A DNA stretch of 7,616 bases from Nanobdellota archaeon (GTDB lineage Archaea > Nanobdellota > Nanobdellia > Pacearchaeales > GW2011-AR1), in assembly GCA_018901375.1 (NCBI GenBank), contig JAHIEP010000105.1:1-7616 (forward strand). Reading direction: 5' to 3'. Below are positions 4,631 to 7,616 of this stretch, piece by piece (position 1 is the first letter of the stretch; the number at the start of each line of letters is the position of its first letter). The position numbers and the translations under genes are program-made. Below the pieces are notes generated by a model. That model was not told the DNA's origin, did not search any database, and saw only the letters and a list, made by a program, of their open reading frames with translations.

Positions 4631-4649
4631 TGAGGATATCCAGTAATCC
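4631..4649 (-). repeat. 19-nt repeat, copy 2
   Basis: The + strand reads TGAGGATATCCAGTAATCC, differing from copy 1 by one base. This change completes the palindrome GGATATCC at 4634-4641. The copies start 58 nt apart. Confidence 0.75.
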
Positions 4650-4720
4650 GCATTGCTCTCCCTTAATTGCAATCATAAAACTCACTTCACAACAAACCGC
4701 AAAACATCCACCCAAAAATT

Positions 4721-4761
4721 GTCCGTTTAAGTCCATCTCAAGTCCATGTAAGTCCGTTCAT
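4721..4761 (+). repeat. GTCCGTT decamer array B (four degenerate units)
   Basis: The units are GTCCGTTTAA, GTCCATCTCA, GTCCATGTAA (one extra A before it) and GTCCGTTCAT, related to array A at 1984-2023. The array is flanked by AAAAATTG on the left (sharing its last G with the first unit) and AAAAAATTG on the right, which resembles a short target duplication. Confidence 0.75.
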
Positions 4762-4854
4762 AAAAAATTGATTATTCCAAAGCTAAAACAAAACCCCAAA
4801 ACAATTCTCCCGTTGTATCCGCCCCAATCCAACCAATCCGCAAAAATCTCCCCC

Positions 4855-4874
4855 TTAAAAAATCACTAAGCCAA
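4855..4874 (+). repeat. 20-nt direct repeat, right copy
   Basis: Identical to 2023-2042. Here it lies 93 nt right of decamer array B; the left copy directly adjoins array A. Confidence 0.85.
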
Positions 4875-4963
4875 GCCAACCAAAAACCTCCCATGCACAA
4901 AAACCCCAAGTTCCAAAATCACCAAACCAAACTCTCATCGACTCAACACCCCAATAACCAAAC

Positions 4964-4978
4964 AAAAAACAAAAAAAA
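4964..4978 (-). terminator. T-tract terminator of the 4988-5332 gene
   Basis: Starting 9 nt past the TAG stop, the minus strand has a T8 run, G, then T6. An oligo-T tract without a hairpin is the normal archaeal intrinsic terminator. Confidence 0.55.
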
Positions 4979-4987
4979 CAAACATCC

Positions 4988-5332
4988 CTATTTCTTCTTC
5001 TTAGATTTAACCTTAGCGACTTTTACCCTAGCAACTCTAACCCGAGCCTCATCCAAATCTACATTGATACCGCCAGTATATTTAACAACCAAATTGTAAA
5101 CGAAAGCCGAAAACAATCCCACCACAAAATACACAAACGTAACCACAACAATATTCATAGCAATCTCACTAGCACCAAACTGACTAGCATCAATTCCATA
5201 CTGCAAAGCAATAGTCGGATCAACAGCGAAGACAACCGCAAGAAGAATTACCTGTAACACCGTCATAATAAAACCTATAACAGCAAAAACCTTACCAACA
5301 GACAACACACCAAACTTCTTAATTTCTTTCAT
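4988..5332 (-). CDS. conserved-type two-TM membrane protein, 114 aa
   Basis: The start is the ATG at 5332, 5 nt after a perfect GGAGG in TAAGGAGGT (5337-5345). A GTG two codons earlier lies inside that Shine-Dalgarno and is rejected. TM1 is at about 12-37 and TM2 at about 57-80. The second span ends in AFVYNLVVKYTGGINVDL, an arrangement (YNxxxxxxGGI) that I recall from small uncharacterised membrane proteins of DPANN archaea. The tail alternates Val/Ala with Arg/Lys and ends KSKKKK, so it is strongly basic and cytoplasmic. It diverges from gatE across a 62-bp gap. Function unknown. Confidence 0.8.
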   Translation of the reverse strand: MKEIKKFGVLSVGKVFAVIGFIMTVLQVILLAVVFAVDPTIALQYGIDASQFGASEIAMNIVVVTFVYFVVGLFSAFVYNLVVKYTGGINVDLDEARVRVARVKVAKVKSKKKK

Positions 5333-5364
5333 ATCCACCTCCTTACTCTACTCAATAAAACAAG

Positions 5365-5373
5365 TTATTTAAA
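5365..5373. promoter_or_regulatory. near-palindromic TATA box shared by gatE and the divergent membrane gene
   Basis: TTATTTAAA lies so that TTTAAACC is 27 nt before the gatE ATG, giving a leaderless mRNA. On the other strand, TTTAAATAA predicts a start near 5343-5345, just at the TAAGGAGGT of the leftward gene. One box could therefore drive both, with leaderless translation to the right and Shine-Dalgarno translation to the left. Confidence 0.5.
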
Positions 5374-5394
5374 CCTTCACATATTTCTACAAAC

Positions 5395-6843
5395 ATGAAA
5401 CCAAACAAATCATTACCGGCAACCGACAACCGGCAACCGGCAACCCCCGATTACAAAGCCCTAGCTTTAAAATCAGGACTAGAAATTCACCAACAGCTTG
5501 ACACACATAAACTTTTCTGCAACTGTCCTTCCCTCTTAAGAAATGACGAACCTCAATACAAAATTAAAAGAACACTAAACCCTGTAATCGGAGAAACTGG
5601 AATCGTCGACATTGCAGCAAAACACGAAGCAGAACAAAATAAAAACTTCACCTACCAAGTCTACGACACAAACTGCCTAGTCGAACTCGACGAAGAACCT
5701 CCCCACGCAATAAACCAAGAAGCCCTAAAAATAGCATTACAAATTTCTTTATTACTTAACTGCAAAATTTTTCCAATAACCCAAGTCATGAGAAAAACAG
5801 TAATCGACGGCTCCAACACTTCCGGCTTCCAAAGAACAATGCTAATCGCCCACGACGGTTACATAGAAATCTCCTCGGGAAAAATCGCAATCGACGCCGT
5901 AATGCTAGAAGAAGACTCCGCCCGAAGAGCCGACAACCGACAACCGACAACCGACAACCGCGATCCAATTTTCAAATTGGATCGTCTAGGTATACCTTTG
6001 GTAGAAATCGCAACCGGACCACACATGCACACTCCCGGAGAAATCAAAGAAGCCGCACTAAAAATAGGAGAAATCCTTCGAGCCTGCAAAGTCAAAAGAG
6101 GACTAGGAACAATTCGTCAAGACGTCAACATCTCAATCAAAGGAAGCAATCGAGTAGAAATAAAAGGATTCCAAGATCCTAAAATGATGAAAATAACCAT
6201 CGACAAAGAAATCAAACGACAACAAGAATGTGTAAAAAATAAATCCTGCAAAAACGAAGTCCGAGGCGCACTCCCAGACGGCTCATCAAAATTCCAAAGA
6301 CCAATGCCCGGCGCAGCACGAATGTATCCTGAGACAGACCACCCTCTAATAAAAATCTCAAGAGATCTAATTAACGAAACAAAAAAGAACCTCCCAAAAC
6401 TAATCTCCGAAAACAAATCCTACCTCCAAGAATTCGGCCTCAACGACGAACTAATCAAACTAATCCTGAAACAAAACAAAATAGAAGACTTCAAAGTCCT
6501 AATCCAAGAACACAACAACCCAAACCTCGTCGCCAAAATGCTAACACTATTTCAATCTAAAAAAATAATAGAAGTAGACAAACTAGAAGAAATCTTAGAG
6601 AATGTAGCAAACAAAAAAATCCCCGAGAACGAAGTGAAAACAATAATGCAAAAAATCTCCGACGGAGAATCCCTCGACAAAGCATCCGAGAAATCCAACA
6701 TCAACCTAAAAGAAGAAGCAAAGAAACTAATCAAAGAAAAACCAAACCTATCTCAAGGCGCTTATATGGGACTCCTAATGGGAAAATTCAAAGGTCAAGT
6801 CTTCGGCAAAGAAGTAGCAGATGTTTTGAAAAAATTAATCTAA
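5395..6843 (+). CDS. gatE: Glu-tRNA(Gln) amidotransferase subunit E, lacking the GAD domain
   Basis: GatE binds Glu-tRNA(Gln), phosphorylates the glutamyl group and amidates it with ammonia from GatD. Family motifs are SGLEIHQQLDTHKLFCNCPS (27-46), EEDSARR (172-178), KLDRLGIPLVEIATGP (194-209), RGLGTIRQDVNISI (235-248), EIKGFQD (255-261), LPDGSSKFQRPMPGAARMYPETD (293-315), and a YqeY-like helical tail (about 385-482, with KGQVFGKEVADVL). The length is 482 residues. GatE is usually over 600 because an AspRS-type GAD domain sits between the IKG and MYPETD blocks; here only about 25 residues (268-292) separate EIKRQ from RGALPDG. CCGACAA-type arrays occur at residues 8-16 and 179-189, the second in the EEDSARR/KLDR loop. 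The TAA overlaps the stop of the converging gene. The start rests on TATA spacing. Confidence 0.95.
   Translation: MKPNKSLPATDNRQPATPDYKALALKSGLEIHQQLDTHKLFCNCPSLLRNDEPQYKIKRTLNPVIGETGIVDIAAKHEAEQNKNFTYQVYDTNCLVELDEEPPHAINQEALKIALQISLLLNCKIFPITQVMRKTVIDGSNTSGFQRTMLIAHDGYIEISSGKIAIDAVMLEEDSARRADNRQPTTDNRDPIFKLDRLGIPLVEIATGPHMHTPGEIKEAALKIGEILRACKVKRGLGTIRQDVNISIKGSNRVEIKGFQDPKMMKITIDKEIKRQQECVKNKSCKNEVRGALPDGSSKFQRPMPGAARMYPETDHPLIKISRDLINETKKNLPKLISENKSYLQEFGLNDELIKLILKQNKIEDFKVLIQEHNNPNLVAKMLTLFQSKKIIEVDKLEEILENVANKKIPENEVKTIMQKISDGESLDKASEKSNINLKEEAKKLIKEKPNLSQGAYMGLLMGKFKGQVFGKEVADVLKKLI
5416..5443 (+). repeat. heptamer array 3 (four units, mostly CCGGCAA), gatE N-terminus
   Basis: The units CCGGCAA, CCGACAA, CCGGCAA, CCGGCAA encode PATDNRQPAT in an N-terminal extension before the conserved core. 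An imperfect hairpin follows (5449-5474: GATT and AAAGC pair with GCTTT and AATC around a CCTA loop). DYKAL is close to native GatE sequence, so this hairpin could be chance. Confidence 0.8.
5930..5960 (+). repeat. CCGACAA heptamer array 4 (four units plus CCG), inside gatE
   Basis: Four perfect CCGACAA units and a CCG encode DNRQPTTDNR at 180-189. They interrupt a loop between two conserved catalytic-domain blocks (EEDSARR and KLDRLGIPL). The structure, length and partial end are the same as array 1 in gatD. Confidence 0.9.
5961..5984. repeat. perfect 11-bp inverted repeat directly after array 4
   Basis: The arms CGATCCAATTT (5961-5971) and AAATTGGATCG (5974-5984) match exactly with a 2-nt loop and touch the end of the array. 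The right arm encodes the conserved KLDR. The left arm encodes RDPI, which is not conserved family sequence, so it looks like an inverted copy of the host gene. Confidence 0.9.
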
Positions 6844-7367
6844 CCCCTCTTCCTAATCTGCAAATACAATCCCAAAATCCCAAGCACCAAAAACAAAACA
6901 CTCAAAGAAAGCCCTCCAGAAAAAACAGAACCAACGACATTCCCCGTAATACTAACACGCAAACCAATAACACCAGCGACGATAAAACCAATAGAAATAA
7001 CCGAACGAGTATAATTCCTAGCACCAACCCAAACAGAATCCGAATCCCCAAAAGCACCCTCATCGACTCCCATCTTATCTCGAACATATGCCTCAGGAGA
7101 ACGAGTATCTCCCTGTTTCCTTAAAAAAGTTCGCGTATCTATAGAATCTATGAAATAAGACTTACCATTCCAACAACCAGCATCAAGAGCATCCGTTCTT
7201 AATTTTAAATCGTGATAAGTATGATAATCTTTCAACTCTTCAGCACGAGCAGACATCTTTCTCCCAATACGAACAGCCTCTTTTACATTCTTCTTACGCA
7301 AAGCCCTTTCAATTCCACCATAACCTCTAGCCAACTCATCCTCGGCAAAACCTTTAGCTTTTCCCAT
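6840..7367 (-). CDS. helical protein with C-terminal two-TM anchor, 175 aa, unknown
   Basis: The soluble part (1-115) is charged and largely helical: IERALRKKNVKEAVRIGRKMSARAEEL resembles a helical-repeat segment, followed by YHTYHDLKLRTDALDAG. Two spans close the protein (about 122-138 and 151-169) with GLRVSITGNVVG between them, and the end RKRG is basic. An ITGNVxG turn before the last span is familiar from DPANN membrane proteins, in my recollection. The ATG at 7367 sits 29 nt from the beginning of TTTAAATA on its strand, so it is probably leaderless; GGGGGAG 13 nt upstream is too far to decide. Its TAG stop overlaps the gatE TAA. Function unknown. Confidence 0.78.
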   Translation of the reverse strand: MGKAKGFAEDELARGYGGIERALRKKNVKEAVRIGRKMSARAEELKDYHTYHDLKLRTDALDAGCWNGKSYFIDSIDTRTFLRKQGDTRSPEAYVRDKMGVDEGAFGDSDSVWVGARNYTRSVISIGFIVAGVIGLRVSITGNVVGSVFSGGLSLSVLFLVLGILGLYLQIRKRG

Positions 7368-7388
7368 CTTAACACCAATACTCCCCCG

Positions 7389-7396
7389 TATTTAAA
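7389..7396 (-). promoter_or_regulatory. TATA box for the 6840-7367 gene
   Basis: TTTAAATA on the minus strand is centred about 25 nt from the ATG at 7367, which predicts a leaderless transcript. The sequence around it (TATTTAAAAATA) is nearly symmetrical and might also serve the rightward CxxC gene with a leader of about 70 nt. Confidence 0.45.
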
Positions 7397-7489
7397 AATA
7401 TCCCCAACCCATAACCCTAAAAAGCACCATTTCCTTCCAAAAATAAAGCATAAGGAAACTTATGTCAAGTACACGGAGGAAAATATAAT

Positions 7490-7616
7490 ATGGAAGATCG
7501 AGAAATGCACAAAGCAATTTGTTCTGACTGCAAACAGGAATGCGAAGTTCCTTTCAAGCCTACAGAAGGCAAACCAGTTAGATGCCAAGATTGCTTTAGA
7601 AAGAACAAACCCCAAA
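7490..7616 (+). CDS. small CxxC...CxxC zinc-ribbon-type protein (runs off right edge)
   Basis: The 42 visible residues begin MEDREMHKAICSDCKQECEV and contain CSDC at 11-14 and CQDC at 32-35, with a lone Cys18 between. PFKPTEGKPVRC-x-DCF fits the short CxxC-x17-CxxC family (CxDC...EVPFKPTEGxPVxCxxC), common in DPANN archaea and in CPR and Chloroflexi bacteria. The cysteines probably bind zinc; the cellular role is not established. The ATG follows GGAGG (7475-7479) by 10 nt. Family members usually end soon after the second pair, so little is probably missing. Unlike gatD and gatE it has a Shine-Dalgarno. Confidence 0.85.
   Translation, partial: MEDREMHKAICSDCKQECEVPFKPTEGKPVRCQDCFRKNKPQ

Larger units (their letters stand above)
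4284..4987. other. about 700-nt non-coding control region with several repeats
   Basis: I see no believable gene. Frames open on the + strand here are low-complexity Pro/Lys/Asn/Thr peptides without start signals. The stretch holds, from left to right, a multi-arm inverted repeat, tandem GATTACTT sites, a possible leftward TATA box, two near-identical 19-mers, a decamer array, a 20-nt direct repeat and the T-tract terminator of the gene to the right. It is probably the regulatory region of the minus-strand operon. Confidence 0.6.

Noticed and set aside
4630..4869. 79-codon open frame on + in the control region
   Set aside because: Low-complexity Pro/Lys/Ser peptide, no promoter or ribosome-binding site, and it runs through the 19-mer and decamer repeats. 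An A/C-rich strand has few stop codons, so long chance frames are expected.
4893..5099. 68-codon open frame on +
   Set aside because: Begins in A/C-rich low-complexity DNA and is antisense to the end of the two-TM gene, which has better start signals and membrane-protein character.
5336..5338. GTG start for the two-TM gene
   Set aside because: It overlaps the TAAGGAGGT Shine-Dalgarno; the ATG at 5332 has suitable spacing.
5449..5474. Hairpin after array 3 as a full member of the array-plus-hairpin set
   Set aside because: The stem is interrupted (4 and 5 bp), and the left arm encodes DYKAL, close to normal GatE N-terminal sequence, so it is counted only as a possible weak case.
1..7616. tRNA or rRNA genes
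   Set aside because: No cloverleaf with TTC-type T loop and matching acceptor arms, and no rRNA-like block, was seen on either strand.

Overview
The window looks archaeal, and most likely comes from a small-genome DPANN lineage of the Woesearchaeota/Pacearchaeota type. It carries both subunits of GatDE, the Glu-tRNA(Gln) amidotransferase known only from Archaea. The gat genes have a TATA box at about -27 from the ATG and no leader. Several short membrane proteins and a tiny CxxC...CxxC protein also fit that group. The phylum is inference. The + strand is strikingly rich in A and C whichever strand is coding.

Layout. 1-483 (- strand): the first 30 codons of a GatB-type amidotransferase subunit run off the left edge. 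They are preceded by three tiny, tightly packed hydrophobic ORFs (31, 29 and 57 aa). 484-543 is a compact divergent promoter. 544-1860 (+) is gatD. 1861-2115 is non-coding, with a decamer repeat array, a 20-nt direct repeat and a terminator hairpin for the operon on the other strand. 2116-4283 (- strand) is a five-ORF operon, read from 4283 down: a signal-peptide/one-TM protein, a degenerate receiver domain (possibly fused to the first protein by slippage on a G8 tract), a lipobox/one-TM protein with a cytoplasmic helical domain, a 65-aa excisionase-like HTH protein, and a two-TM protein with a coiled-coil tail. About 700 nt of non-coding, repeat-filled control region follow (4284-4987). 4988-5332 (-) is a two-TM protein. 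5395-6843 (+) is gatE, without the usual GAD insertion domain. 6840-7367 (-) is a membrane-anchored helical protein. 7490 to the right edge (+) is a CxxC protein.

GatD would supply ammonia from glutamine and GatE would use it to convert Glu-tRNA(Gln) to Gln-tRNA(Gln); GatB belongs to the parallel GatCAB enzyme. The five-ORF operon resembles a membrane-tethered signalling or regulatory module (receiver-like domain, HTH, two proteins with export signal plus TM plus cytoplasmic part), but its function is not known to me.

The most unusual features are these. (1) Heptanucleotide CCGACAA arrays lie inside gatD and gatE, at domain edges and a loop. At least three are followed directly by a near-perfect hairpin whose right arm is conserved gat coding sequence. 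(2) A recurrent hairpin-plus-Shine-Dalgarno leader precedes successive genes of the minus-strand operon. (3) A G8 slippage site may join a membrane anchor to a pseudo-receiver. (4) Decamer GTCCGTT arrays and a 20-nt direct repeat bracket the operon that separates gatD from gatE.
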